This document shows positions 9,960-18,555 of a DNA stretch of 64,000 nucleotides, in pieces (within the stretch, counting starts at the first letter, position 1; every line of letters starts with the position of its first letter). The notes under the pieces are model-generated. The model did no database searches. It was given only the letters and a program-made list of their open reading frames with translations, and was not told the DNA's origin. Origin of the DNA: Rhizobium sp. Q54 (GTDB lineage Bacteria; Pseudomonadota; Alphaproteobacteria; Rhizobiales; Xanthobacteraceae); contig CAMAWF010000010.1 in assembly GCA_945861895.1 (NCBI GenBank), positions 1-64,000 on the forward strand, in the 5' to 3' direction. The translations under genes and the position numbers were made by a program.

Positions 9960-10103
9960 ATGAAAACCAGCAAGAATTTTGTCGCAATCCTGAGACGCGA
10001 CGTGTCGTTCGTCTGGCACGCCGTCATCGCCGTTGTGTTCATCGGCTTTGCCAGCCTCGCGGTCGGCGCGGCCATATTGGATTTGCTCGCATTGCGGTAC
10101 TAA
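9960..10103 (+). CDS. Small single-pass membrane protein, function unknown
   Basis: 47-residue open frame starting ATG 9960 (GTG 9957 is an alternative), preceded by a strong TGAGGGGG ribosome-binding site 7-8 nt upstream. The first 15 residues are basic (KTSKN..LRRD). Residues 17-41 form one hydrophobic helix with small residues (AVIAVVFIGFASLAVGAA), followed by DLLALRY. No family recognised. The ribosome site, the charge pattern and the fit between tRNA-Glu and epmB argue for a real gene. Confidence 0.6.
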   Translation: MKTSKNFVAILRRDVSFVWHAVIAVVFIGFASLAVGAAILDLLALRY

Positions 10104-10131
10104 GACGCCGCCGCTATATTTTGATGACACA

Positions 10132-11199
10132 TCACGCAATCGGCGGCGGATAGATGTGCCGGTGCCCGTTGAAATCCTCGATCGCGTAGCGCCGCGCGAT
10201 GCCCGTGCCCGCATCTATTTCTTCCAGATAATTCGGACCGACCGGCGACTTGCCGTGCCCGCCGGGGATATCGAGCACATAACTCGGCTGACACAGACCG
10301 GAAAGACGCCCGCGCAATCCCCGCATCAGCTCCTGGCCTTGCGCTATCCCCGTGCGCAAATGCGAAGTCCCCGGCGCGAGATCGCCGTGGTGCAGGTAAT
10401 AGGGCTTGATCCGGCATTCGACCAATGCGCGCAGCAGATCGCCGAGCGCCTTTGCGGTGTCATTGACGCCGCGCAGCAGCACCGATTGGCAGAGCATGGG
10501 GATGCCGGCGTCGATCATGCGCGCGCAGGCCGCACGCGCCGCCGGCGTGAGTTCGCGCGCATGATTGGCGTGCACCACCACGTAAACCGCCTTGCCCTTG
10601 ATCTTCATCGCTCGCACAAGCTCGGCGCTCACGCGCGCGGGATCGGCGACGGGGATACGGGAATGGATGCGGATCACCTTGACGTGGCCGATTTCGGCCA
10701 ATGCACGTATGATGGCGCGCAATCGCCGCGGGGAGAGCATCAGCGGATCGCCGCCGGTGAGGATCACCTCCCAGATTTCATCATGCGCGCGGATATAGTC
10801 GAGCGCGGCCTCGAGTGCTGCCGGGGATAGCGCATTCGGCTTGCCCGGCCCCACCATCTCGCGGCGGAAGCAAAATCGGCAGTAAACCGCGCAGACGTGG
10901 ACGATTTTCAGCAATACGCGGTCGGGATAGCGGTGGACGATGCCTTCGACCGGGCTGTGGGCGTTATCCCCGATCGGATCGGCGCGTTCTTCCCCATGCG
11001 TTTCGAGCTCTGCCGCAGCGGGGATAAATTGCCGCGCGATCGGATCGTCGGGATCGTCGGGGTCGATCAATGCGGCCATCGCAGGCGAAACCGCGACCGC
11101 GTAGCGCGCCGCGACACGCCCGAGATCGTCGATTTGTCCGGGCCGAGCAAGCCCATGATCGCAAAGTTCTGCCGGAGTACGGAGCGTGATCGGCGACAT
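10132..11199 (-). CDS. epmB: EF-P lysine 2,3-aminomutase-like radical SAM enzyme
   Basis: 355 residues of the KamA/EpmB family. EpmB converts (S)-alpha-lysine to (R)-beta-lysine for EF-P modification. The radical-SAM motif C103-x3-C107-x2-C110 (CAVYCRFC) is followed by FRREMVG; GGDPL near 145 and RIHSR fit the family. A GAGG ribosome site precedes ATG 11199. It lies 32 nt downstream of epmA on the same strand, and efp is divergent. This context separates it from catabolic lysine 2,3-aminomutases, which are longer. Confidence 0.92.
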   Translation of the reverse strand: MSPITLRTPAELCDHGLARPGQIDDLGRVAARYAVAVSPAMAALIDPDDPDDPIARQFIPAAAELETHGEERADPIGDNAHSPVEGIVHRYPDRVLLKIVHVCAVYCRFCFRREMVGPGKPNALSPAALEAALDYIRAHDEIWEVILTGGDPLMLSPRRLRAIIRALAEIGHVKVIRIHSRIPVADPARVSAELVRAMKIKGKAVYVVVHANHARELTPAARAACARMIDAGIPMLCQSVLLRGVNDTAKALGDLLRALVECRIKPYYLHHGDLAPGTSHLRTGIAQGQELMRGLRGRLSGLCQPSYVLDIPGGHGKSPVGPNYLEEIDAGTGIARRYAIEDFNGHRHIYPPPIA

Positions 11200-11231
11200 T
11201 CTGGCATCCTCTTGAAAAACTCGATCCGCTT

Positions 11232-12281
11232 TTATTCTTGTTCAGCGACCGGCGTCCATATCACCTGCTCGATGCGGGAGGCGCCCGCCGCCAGCATCAC
11301 CAGCCGGTCGAAGCCGAGCGCAATGCCGCTCGCCTCCGGCATCGTGGATAGCGCCTTGAGGAAATCCTCGTCGAGCGGATAGCGCTCGCCGTAGATGCGC
11401 TGCTTCTCGTCCATGTCGGCTGCAAAGCGTTGGCGCTGCTCAGTGGCGTCGGTGAGCTCGCCAAACGCATTCGCAAGTTCCACGCCGCAGGCATACAGCT
11501 CGAAGCGCTCGGCGACGCGCGGATCGCTTGCCTTGCGCCGCGCCAGCGCCGCCAGCGGCAATGGATAGTCGTAAAGTATTGTGGCGCGACCGATACCCAG
11601 CCGCGGCTCGACGCGCTCGACCAATACGCGGCTGAAGATGTCGCCCCAGGTGTCGTCGGCGGCAATGCGCACGCCAGCCGCGGTGGCGGCCTTGGCAAAA
11701 CTTTCGCGATCGCCCTCGCCGCCTCGTAACGTTGCCAGAATATCGATGCCGGCAAATTGCGTGAACGCGTCCGCAACGGTCATGCGCTCGGGCGCGGCGA
11801 AAGGATCGATCGAGACACCACGAAACGTAAACTGCTTGCTGCCCGCCGCGCGCGCCGCCTCCGCCATTACCGCCGCGCAATCGTCCATCAGCGCCTCGTA
11901 GGGCTCCTCGGCGCGATACCATTCCAGCAGCGTAAACTCCGGATGATGCAGCGCGCCCCGTTCGCGGTTGCGGAACACGCGGGCAAAATCGAAAATCCGC
12001 CGCTCGCCCGCCGCCAGCAGCTTCTTGCAGGCAAATTCCGGCGAGGTGCGCAAATACATCGGCGTGCGCGCCCCCGACGGCGCGATCAGCCCGGCCGCCA
12101 CGGCGTGCAAATGCGTCTCGTTGCCGGGCGAGACTTGCAACGCCGCGGTCTCGACCTCGACGAAATCGCGCCCCGCAAACCACGCGCGCAGCGCTTTGAC
12201 GATACGCCCGCGCGCCAGCAGAATTGGCCGGCGGTCGGCGTGGATGGAGGGCGTCCACCAGGGCGAGGAGCCTTGCGCCAT
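11232..12281 (-). CDS. epmA: EF-P beta-lysine ligase (GenX/PoxA/YjeA)
   Basis: 349 residues, a class II lysyl-tRNA synthetase core without the anticodon-binding domain. It attaches beta-lysine to the conserved lysine of EF-P. Visible are motif 2 (FRNRERGALHHPEFTLLEWY, 103-122) and motif 3 (GIALGFDRLVMLAAGA near the C-terminus). The start at 12281 has GAGGTAAAC directly upstream. First gene of a two-gene operon with epmB, back to back with efp across a 105-bp gap. Confidence 0.94.
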   Translation of the reverse strand: MAQGSSPWWTPSIHADRRPILLARGRIVKALRAWFAGRDFVEVETAALQVSPGNETHLHAVAAGLIAPSGARTPMYLRTSPEFACKKLLAAGERRIFDFARVFRNRERGALHHPEFTLLEWYRAEEPYEALMDDCAAVMAEAARAAGSKQFTFRGVSIDPFAAPERMTVADAFTQFAGIDILATLRGGEGDRESFAKAATAAGVRIAADDTWGDIFSRVLVERVEPRLGIGRATILYDYPLPLAALARRKASDPRVAERFELYACGVELANAFGELTDATEQRQRFAADMDEKQRIYGERYPLDEDFLKALSTMPEASGIALGFDRLVMLAAGASRIEQVIWTPVAEQE

Positions 12282-12386
12282 GTTTACCTCATCCCCCGCG
12301 GGCGATGAGGACTGGCGTCCGGCCGCAGGATCAGTATGGTGCGGCCCGATAAAGCCTTCCCCCGCTCGCCTGTCAGGACATCATCC

Positions 12387-12953
12387 GTGAAAGTCATCGC
12401 CAGCTCGCTCCGCAAAGGCAATATCCTCGAAATCGACGACAAGCTCTATGTCGTGCTCAACGCCGAAAGCTTCCATCCCGGCAAGGGCACGCCGACGACC
12501 CAGATCGACATGCGCCGGATCAGCGACAGCGTAAAGACGCAGCAGCGCTACAAGACCACCGACCAGGTCGAGCGCGCCCATGTCGAGGACAGCGAATTCA
12601 ACTATCTCTACAAGGACGGCGACGGCTTCCACTTCATGAATAACAAAACCTACGACCAGGTGATTGTGCCGGCCGACGTCATCGGCGAGCAGGAAGCCTA
12701 TTTGCAGGAAAACATGCAGGTGAAGCTGAGCGTGTTCGAGGGCCTGGCAGTGGCCATCGAATTGCCGCAGCGCGCGATCCTGGAAGTGGTCGACACCGAG
12801 CCGACCGTCAGGGGCCAGACCGCGTCCGGCTCGTTCAAGCCGGCGAAACTGTCGAACGGCGTGCGCACCACGGTGCCGCAGCACATCGTGGTCGGCACCC
12901 GCGTGGTGATCAACACCACCGACGGCTCCTACATCGAGCGCGCCAAGGATTGA
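12387..12953 (+). CDS. efp: Elongation factor P
   Basis: 188 residues from a GTG start at 12387 (AGGA about 8 nt upstream), which gives the exact family length and N-terminus [15 protein letters not shown] rescues ribosomes stalled on polyproline. The modified loop reads SFHPGKGT with Lys33 as the beta-lysylation target, consistent with epmA/epmB next door. C-terminal domain III ends GSYIERAKD. Confidence 0.97.
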   Translation: MKVIASSLRKGNILEIDDKLYVVLNAESFHPGKGTPTTQIDMRRISDSVKTQQRYKTTDQVERAHVEDSEFNYLYKDGDGFHFMNNKTYDQVIVPADVIGEQEAYLQENMQVKLSVFEGLAVAIELPQRAILEVVDTEPTVRGQTASGSFKPAKLSNGVRTTVPQHIVVGTRVVINTTDGSYIERAKD

Positions 12954-13090
12954 TCGCCGGGGCTTGCAGGTTTTCAGCCGGACGGACGGGCCGCGCGGGG
13001 GACGGCGGCATTAGCTCTCCCGGTGAAGATGAACTAAGCTGCGGACGTAAACTTCGCTGTCTTTTGCAAGAACTAGTGTCCCGATCCGCC

Positions 13091-13822
13091 ATGTCCGGCA
13101 AACGATCCAAACGCACGGCTGGCACGCAGCGCACCGAGCTGAAATGGACGCTGGCGCAGCTTGCAGCCATCTGGACAGTTTCCGATCTCGGATATTATTT
13201 TCTGCTGCCCTCGCTCGGGCACCAGCCGAACTACAATGCAGGGCCGGTTGCGATCAGCCTGTATTATATTTTTTGGCTCGGCATCGCGGTGATTACGTTT
13301 TGGCCGCTGTACAGGACATGGCCGCGCTACGGCACATGGAGCACATTTGAAAATCGCCTGACGAGCTATCTGCTTTGGTGCCTGTCTTTCGCCACTTGTG
13401 CCCTGTTCGCGGCCTATGTGCTTCCCGCATTTCCGCCGATAGATTGGAAGGAGTCCTGGAACCCGCCCGAGATCAGGGTCGCCACGTCGTGGTATTTCCT
13501 GCCCAAATCCATCGAGATACTTTTTCAGCAGCTTCTTGTCGTCGCGCTTGTTCTCGCCATGTCGGCCGCGCGCTACAATCTTCGGCAAATATCGCTCTAC
13601 TGCGCATTGGTGTTCGGAGCGATGCACGTCCTGCTCGCGTTTGGCGGCGTGCCGACCGGCTATGTCATCAGGTTCATGCTCTCGGCAACCGCATTCGGCT
13701 ACCTGTTTCCATATCTCTTGCTGCGGGTTCCAAACGGGCTCGCGTATTCGTATATCATTCATTGGGCGTATTATGCCGCGAGCGTCATGCTGCCGCACAT
13801 TTTCGCAACGCCCGTTAAATGA
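13091..13822 (+). CDS. Polytopic membrane protein, distantly CPBP-protease-like
   Basis: 243 residues from ATG 13091 (GTG 13076 or 12950 would extend it with non-membrane sequence). A basic N-terminus (KRSKRTAGTQR) is followed by about seven hydrophobic segments. The second half resembles the CPBP intramembrane protease (Abi) layout: EILFQQLLVV where EExxxR is expected, then FGAMH fitting FxxxH, then IIHWAYY. The first motif is incomplete (no Glu-Glu, no Arg), so protease activity is doubtful. Function unknown; it may be co-transcribed with the DUF2585 gene 31 bp downstream. Confidence 0.7.
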   Translation: MSGKRSKRTAGTQRTELKWTLAQLAAIWTVSDLGYYFLLPSLGHQPNYNAGPVAISLYYIFWLGIAVITFWPLYRTWPRYGTWSTFENRLTSYLLWCLSFATCALFAAYVLPAFPPIDWKESWNPPEIRVATSWYFLPKSIEILFQQLLVVALVLAMSAARYNLRQISLYCALVFGAMHVLLAFGGVPTGYVIRFMLSATAFGYLFPYLLLRVPNGLAYSYIIHWAYYAASVMLPHIFATPVK

Positions 13823-13853
13823 TCTTCATCTCGAATAATTCCGCGGCTCGATC

Positions 13854-14429
13854 ATGAAATGGCATGAGCGCATTTCCGTCCGGACATGCGTACTTGCCGG
13901 TGCGGCCTTGATCACAGTTCAATCGCTCGTTCTTGCTGCGATGGGCCAGCCGCTGATCTGTGCCTGCGGCCACGTCAAGCTCTGGGGCGGGGTCGCCGGA
14001 GGTCTGGAAATCTCCCAGCACCTCACGGATTGGTACACCTACTCGCATATCATCCACGGATTTTGTTTCTATTTCATCCTGCGGCTCATCGCCCCGCGAA
14101 CGCCGATCGCTCTCCGGCTGGTATTTGCGCTTGCGCTCGAAGTCAGCTGGGAAATCATCGAAAACACGCCGTTTATCATCGACCGCTACCGCCAGTCGGC
14201 GCTCGCGCAAGGATACTTCGGCGACAGCGTCGTCAATTCGGTGTCCGACACGCTCGCGGCCGTGGGCGGATTCCTTCTCGCCCGATTGCTATCGGCATGG
14301 GGAGTTGTCGCACTGACGATCGCGTTCGAACTGTTCGCCGCTTACATGATCCGCGACAATCTCACGCTCAATATCATTCAACTGATCCATCCCACCGAAG
14401 CAATTTCCCGTTGGCAGACCGGAGGTTGA
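13854..14429 (+). CDS. DUF2585 (UPF0314) membrane protein
   Basis: 191 residues with about five hydrophobic segments. Family features: GQPLICACGHVKLW near residue 32, LTDWYTYSHIIHGFCFY, then EVSWEIIENTPFIIDRYR and GDSVVNSVSD. Found mainly in Hyphomicrobiales; no biochemical role known to me. The many conserved polar residues inside or beside membrane segments (His, Glu, Asn, Asp) suggest an enzyme or channel rather than a structural protein. Confidence 0.88.
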   Translation: MKWHERISVRTCVLAGAALITVQSLVLAAMGQPLICACGHVKLWGGVAGGLEISQHLTDWYTYSHIIHGFCFYFILRLIAPRTPIALRLVFALALEVSWEIIENTPFIIDRYRQSALAQGYFGDSVVNSVSDTLAAVGGFLLARLLSAWGVVALTIAFELFAAYMIRDNLTLNIIQLIHPTEAISRWQTGG

Positions 14430-14457
14430 GGATTCGGCCGGGCGTCAACGCAAGGCG

Positions 14458-14493
14458 TGACGTTACTTCGGGTTGGATCCGAAGCGAACGTCA
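14458..14493. terminator. Two-part hairpin between convergent genes
   Basis: Outer arms TGACGTT/AACGTCA and inner arms CTTCGG/CCGAAG enclose a 7-nt loop, broken by one and two unpaired bases. It lies between the convergent DUF2585 gene and the Bug-type gene, so it may end transcripts from both sides. There is no T-run. Confidence 0.5.
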
Positions 14494-14525
14494 GCCTGCG
14501 ATGCGATGCGCCGATGTGATCGCTT

Positions 14526-15494
14526 TCACTGCCCTTGCGCGCCGATACCGGCGGCCTTGATGATCGGCCACCACTTCTCGATCTCGGCTTTCTGAAACGC
14601 CGCAAGCCCGGCCGGGGTCTGCTGCTCGCGCGAGGCGACGTCCAGTCCCAGATCGGCGTACCGTTTGCGAATGGCGGGATCGGCGAGCGCCTCCACCATC
14701 GCGGCATTGAGCTTGGCGATGATGTCTTTCGGCGTTCCCTTCGGTGCAAAAAAACCGAACCAGCCCGACATGTAAAGTCCAGGCACGCCGGTCTCGTCCG
14801 AAGTTGGAATGTCCGGCAAGGCCGGAGAGCGGCGCGGCGACAAATTTGCGATCGCCTTGATGGTCCCGGCCTGCACCTGCGGCAGCGCGACGGCGGCCTG
14901 CACCACCAAGAGATCGACCTGGCCCGAGACCAGATCGGTCATCGCCGGACCGGCGCCGCGGTAGGGAATGAACTGAACTTTCTGACCGGTCGCCTTCTCG
15001 AACAGAATGCCGGTGACGTTGGCTGCCGCGTTCTGATTGACGAAGGTGATCTTGTCGGGGTTCGCCTTCATCCAGGCAACCAGCCCTTTAAGATCGTCGG
15101 CCGGCAAGCCCTTCTTGGCGACCATGAGCTGCGGATTGATCGACATCAGCCCGATCGGCTCGAAGTCGGTTTGCAGATCGTAGTTCAATTTATAGATGAT
15201 GCTGCCGACATGGGTGTCCCACTGGCCGATGTCGATGGTGTAGCCATCCGGCGCCGCGCGCGCGAGGCGCCCGACGGCGATGCTGCCGCCCGCGCCGCCG
15301 ACGTTTTCGATGATCACCGGCTGGCCGAGCGTCGAGCGCATCCGCTCCGCCATGATGCGCGCGATTGTGTCGGTCGAACCGCCGGGCGGGAACGGCACCA
15401 CCAGCGTGATGGGTCGCGACGGATAAGTCTGCGCCTGCGCGCCCGCGATGCCGGCGAGCAGCGCCAGCATCGACGCAACGATAAACTTTTTCAT
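14526..15494 (-). CDS. Bug (TctC-like) tripartite tricarboxylate transporter substrate-binding protein
   Basis: 322 residues from ATG 15494 (MKKFIVASMLALLAG signal peptide, cleavage near AQAQ), preceded by GGGGCG. Periplasmic binding protein of the Bug family: YPSRPITLVVPFPPGGSTDTIAR, GQPVIIENVGGAGG and PDGYT are diagnostic. These bind carboxylates or related compounds. No TctA/TctB membrane genes lie nearby, which is common for orphan Bug proteins; the ligand is unknown. Confidence 0.93.
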   Translation of the reverse strand: MKKFIVASMLALLAGIAGAQAQTYPSRPITLVVPFPPGGSTDTIARIMAERMRSTLGQPVIIENVGGAGGSIAVGRLARAAPDGYTIDIGQWDTHVGSIIYKLNYDLQTDFEPIGLMSINPQLMVAKKGLPADDLKGLVAWMKANPDKITFVNQNAAANVTGILFEKATGQKVQFIPYRGAGPAMTDLVSGQVDLLVVQAAVALPQVQAGTIKAIANLSPRRSPALPDIPTSDETGVPGLYMSGWFGFFAPKGTPKDIIAKLNAAMVEALADPAIRKRYADLGLDVASREQQTPAGLAAFQKAEIEKWWPIIKAAGIGAQGQ

Positions 15495-15602
15495 GTTTCG
15501 CCCCAAAAATGGCGTCAAGCGCGCCAATTGCAGGAATGATAGGCCGCTATCGCCCTGCCCTGATAGGGGGCGGATCGCCGGTGCTAATTTTGAAAATGCC
15601 AG

Positions 15603-16592
15603 CTAGTCGTGAACCAGAATAAGCTGGCCGTTCTCCAGTCCCGCCACCAGGGCCGGACGATGACGAAATTGGACCACGCCGATATTCGTCACGATGCGCG
15701 CGGGCAACGGCAGGCGCGCCACGTCACGCGGTTGCGGCACGAACGCAATGATCCGCAAGCTTCTCCGGTCGAGACTCGGCACGGCGAGGTCGGGCTTGCC
15801 GTCGCCGTCGAAGTCCTCTGTCGCGCTCATGCCAAGCACGCGTGAGCCGATGAAGTGATTCGAGACATCGGCGACTTCGGCGATTTTTTGCAGCTTGCCG
15901 TTTTGCCAGGACCATAATTCCAAGCGCCCGAGCACATGTGGCTGGCGCACGAGCGCGATATCGGTCGCACCGTCGCCGTTGAAATCCGCGATGCCTGCCG
16001 GATTGAGCCACGCATTGGGGCGGCCGATGGGCGGCGTTTCCGCCACGATTGTTGCGGTGTCGGCGTCGACGATTGCAAGCGCCGAACCGCGATCGAGATA
16101 CGACTTGACGACGACGATCCGCTCGACGCCGCCGATCTTGGCGATGCGCGGCTGGATATCTTCGAACACCGCATCGGCGCCAAGACGCAATATGCTTTGC
16201 CCGCCGCCGCGGCGTACGATCACCAGGCTGCCAGCCTCGATTGCATCTCCCAGCACGCCATGACGATAGCGGCCGGTGGGGTCGGCGAGCCAGGCACGCG
16301 CGATCTTTTCGACGCCGGTGGCGACGCGTGCATCCGGCAACGCACCGGCTGGAACGGCAGCACGCTCAAACGGCAATGCGGATTCCAGCCGCAATGCATC
16401 GGCCGCGATCCGATACCAGCGCCCGCCGATTGCAATTCGCACTTGCTTGCCGGCGGTTTCGACCGCGGTCACTTTCCCGGGCGCAGGCACGATCTCGGCG
16501 CGCCAGTCGGCGGCGGCAGTCGCACTGAGCGCGAGCCATGACATGAGCAATGACATGAGCCATGACGCGAGCGCCGTGCGCGGCAACGGCAT
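15603..16592 (-). CDS. Exported FG-GAP/VCBS repeat protein
   Basis: 329 residues from ATG 16592 (16595 also possible). The signal peptide contains a 12-nt in-frame repeat (MSWLMSLLMSWL) and ends near ATAAAD. The mature part carries beta-propeller-type repeats with calcium-loop motifs DFNGDGATDIALV (about 238) and DFDGDGKPDLAVP (about 281). Such proteins are secreted or surface-exposed and bind ligands through the propeller; the partner here is unknown. The start is 31 nt past the stop of the carboxymuconolactone decarboxylase-like gene, so it may be the last gene of that operon. Confidence 0.8.
   Translation of the reverse strand: MPLPRTALASWLMSLLMSWLALSATAAADWRAEIVPAPGKVTAVETAGKQVRIAIGGRWYRIAADALRLESALPFERAAVPAGALPDARVATGVEKIARAWLADPTGRYRHGVLGDAIEAGSLVIVRRGGGQSILRLGADAVFEDIQPRIAKIGGVERIVVVKSYLDRGSALAIVDADTATIVAETPPIGRPNAWLNPAGIADFNGDGATDIALVRQPHVLGRLELWSWQNGKLQKIAEVADVSNHFIGSRVLGMSATEDFDGDGKPDLAVPSLDRRSLRIIAFVPQPRDVARLPLPARIVTNIGVVQFRHRPALVAGLENGQLILVHD
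16533..16566. repeat. 12-bp tandem repeat in a signal-peptide coding region
   Basis: Units GAGCCATGACAT (16533-16544), GAGCAATGACAT (16545-16556) and GAGCCATGAC (16557-16566). Read on the minus strand they encode MSWL-MSLL-MSWL within the signal peptide of the FG-GAP protein. Copy changes would lengthen the hydrophobic core by four residues without a frameshift. Confidence 0.85.
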
Positions 16593-16623
16593 CATATGCG
16601 TGGCCGGGACTTGCGAAGGGCGG

Positions 16624-17238
16624 TCAACGCAAGTGCTTGCCGGCATCCCAGCCTTGCGCCGTGAGATGCTTCTCGCCGAATTCAAGCGGCTCGTCTTCGA
16701 GCGGCGTCGCGAAGGTGTCATTCCAGCGATTGAGAAAGCCGAACATCGCGATCACGCCGACAATCTCGACCACTTGATCGTCGCTCCAGTGCTTGCGCAG
16801 CTCAGTGAACATTTCGTCGGTGACGGCATTCGGCACGAAGCCGCCCGCAATAGCCATGTCCAGCGCGGCGCGTTCCCCCGCATTGAACAGCGGGCTGGTC
16901 TGATATTCCCAGACTGCATCCAGCTTCTGCTGCTCGACGCCGAGTTTGATTGCGCCTTCCGCGGTATGCGCCATGCAATATTTACAGCCCGCGGAGCGGC
17001 TCGCCACGTGGGAAATAAGCCGCCTCAGCTTGAGATCGACCTTTCCCGCCGGGTCCCAGATCACCGCGCTCATCTGGCTAAATGCGCGCACCATTTTGGG
17101 ATTGCGCGCCATGATCAGTATGCTGTTGGGTATGAAGCCCAAGCGCTTGCGCGAGATTTCAAACTGCTCCTGCAACTCCGGCGTTTCCTCGGGTGAAAGC
17201 GGAGCAAGGCGCGGCGCCGGAAGGGTTCGCTGGTCCAT
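16624..17238 (-). CDS. Carboxymuconolactone decarboxylase/AhpD-like protein
   Basis: 204 residues from ATG 17238 with GGAG upstream. The AhpD-like fold is indicated by the redox motif in AGCKYCMAHTAEGA near residue 93, with downstream His, as in peroxidase-related proteins that cycle a CxxC disulfide. It follows a thiol-specific redoxin gene by 40 nt in the same direction, which supports an antioxidant pair. True carboxymuconolactone decarboxylase activity is unlikely without pca genes nearby. Confidence 0.85.
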   Translation of the reverse strand: MDQRTLPAPRLAPLSPEETPELQEQFEISRKRLGFIPNSILIMARNPKMVRAFSQMSAVIWDPAGKVDLKLRRLISHVASRSAGCKYCMAHTAEGAIKLGVEQQKLDAVWEYQTSPLFNAGERAALDMAIAGGFVPNAVTDEMFTELRKHWSDDQVVEIVGVIAMFGFLNRWNDTFATPLEDEPLEFGEKHLTAQGWDAGKHLR

Positions 17239-17278
17239 GATGTGCTCTCCTGTATGTTTTATAAAAATCGGCCGAAAA

Positions 17279-17791
17279 CTATGCTTCCCCGCGCGCCGGC
17301 ATTTTGCGCTCGGTCGCGACATCGATACCGCGCAGCATTTGATCGAACGGCGGGCGTCCCCAGGGGGCGCTGCCGCGCGAGGCGTAGAACAGCGTGCCAT
17401 CCGGTTTCACCAGAAACAGTCCAGGCTCGCTGAATTCCGCCGGCTCGCCTTCGCGGATCGCGCGTGAAATGAACAAATCCCATTCGCGCGCGCTGGATAT
17501 CGAAAGCTCGCTGCCGACACGGAGATTGTTCAGACCCCATTCGGTTTTTGCGCGCTCCGCGCGTTCGCGGGTGTCTGTGCTGACGGCAATGACGTCGACG
17601 CCCCGCTTGGAGAATTCCGGCAGTTTCGCTTCGAGTTCGCCGAGATAAGTCTTGCAGATCGGGCAATGCAGACCGCGGTAGACCACGATCATCTCGAACG
17701 CCTCGGGTTTTGCATCGCCGAGACGCCAGCTGCTGCCGTCGAGCAATTTGACTTCAAGCGGGGGCGCCGGCTGGCGGGTTTTAACGGTCAT
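17279..17791 (-). CDS. AhpC/TSA-family redoxin (peroxiredoxin-like)
   Basis: 170 residues from ATG 17791, with GGAAGGACATTGGAC upstream. Thioredoxin-fold peroxiredoxin-like protein with CPIC in YRGLHCPICKTYL near residue 41-44, a PASTD-like VIAVSTDTRERA, and FLVKPDGTLFY near the C-terminus. Likely reduces peroxides or serves as a thiol reductant with the AhpD-like partner. The start overlaps the TetR gene end by 11 nt, so the three genes form one operon under the TetR promoter. Confidence 0.85.
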   Translation of the reverse strand: MTVKTRQPAPPLEVKLLDGSSWRLGDAKPEAFEMIVVYRGLHCPICKTYLGELEAKLPEFSKRGVDVIAVSTDTRERAERAKTEWGLNNLRVGSELSISSAREWDLFISRAIREGEPAEFSEPGLFLVKPDGTLFYASRGSAPWGRPPFDQMLRGIDVATERKMPARGEA

Positions 17792-18422
17792 GTCCAATGT
17801 CCTTCCTGGATGAATTTTTGGCGATATGCGGGAGCGCCGGCTGCTCGAGACATTGCAGCATTGTGGCTGCAATGCCGTTGAGAACGGCGCGATTTGGATT
17901 CACCTTGCCGATCAAGCGCAGTCCCTGAAACCCGGCCGTGAGAAAGCGGGCAATCGCATCGATGTCGGTGCCAGCCGGCAATTCGCCGCGCGCCTTGGCC
18001 CGAACCAGCGCGTCGCGAAAGATCGCCGCAGTGGATTCGAGACCCCGGCGGACGCGCGCCAAGGCGGCACGATCGCCGCGCGGCAGTTCAGCGGCGCAAT
18101 TCCCGAGAAAGCAGCCGCGCCGGCCGGGGCCCGCGACGATCTGATCGATGAATTGCCGGGCCAGGGCGGCAAACGCGTCGTGGATCGGCAACGGCTGCGA
18201 CAAAACTGCAACGATGCTCGGTGTCCGCTGCTCGACGTAACGGTCGACCGACCGCAGCAGCAGATTACGCTTGCTTGCGAACGTGGCGTAAAGGCTTGAG
18301 CGGCTCAGGCCGGTGACCTCGCAAAGATCGTCGAGGGAACTCGCCTCATAACCCTTGCTCCAAAACACCTCCATCGCGCGGTCAAGCGCGACATCGGCAT
18401 CGAACTCACGCGGACGGGCCAT
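17781..18422 (-). CDS. TetR/AcrR family regulator
   Basis: 213 residues. The N-terminal helix-turn-helix (FDADVALDRAMEVFWSKGYEASSLDDLCEVTGLSRSS.. and YATFASKRNLL) is typical. The C-terminal ligand domain contains GRRGCFLGNCAAELP, close to the YxxxF/NemR-like group; Cys residues there might react with electrophiles. First gene of an operon with a redoxin and an AhpD-like gene, divergent from the reductive dehalogenase-like gene. A perfect inverted repeat 31 nt upstream is its likely operator. Confidence 0.92.
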   Translation of the reverse strand: MARPREFDADVALDRAMEVFWSKGYEASSLDDLCEVTGLSRSSLYATFASKRNLLLRSVDRYVEQRTPSIVAVLSQPLPIHDAFAALARQFIDQIVAGPGRRGCFLGNCAAELPRGDRAALARVRRGLESTAAIFRDALVRAKARGELPAGTDIDAIARFLTAGFQGLRLIGKVNPNRAVLNGIAATMLQCLEQPALPHIAKNSSRKDIGHDR

Positions 18423-18452
18423 TCGCTTCGGTCATGGTTGACGGTCGATTTT

Positions 18453-18468
18453 TGGACTATACAGTCCA
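18453..18468. promoter_or_regulatory. Candidate TetR operator TGGACT-ATAC-AGTCCA
   Basis: Perfect 6-bp inverted repeat with a 4-nt centre in the 133-bp gap between the TetR gene (start 18422) and the reductive dehalogenase-like gene (start 18556). The site size and position fit autoregulation of TetR and possible control of the divergent gene. Seen directly; the binding is inferred. Confidence 0.7.
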
Positions 18469-18555
18469 TAATCGGAATGGGCAACGGCCATCCCGGATTG
18501 GACGCGCCCTGACGCCTACTGCAATATCCAGATTCGGCCAGCCGCGGAGCGAGCC

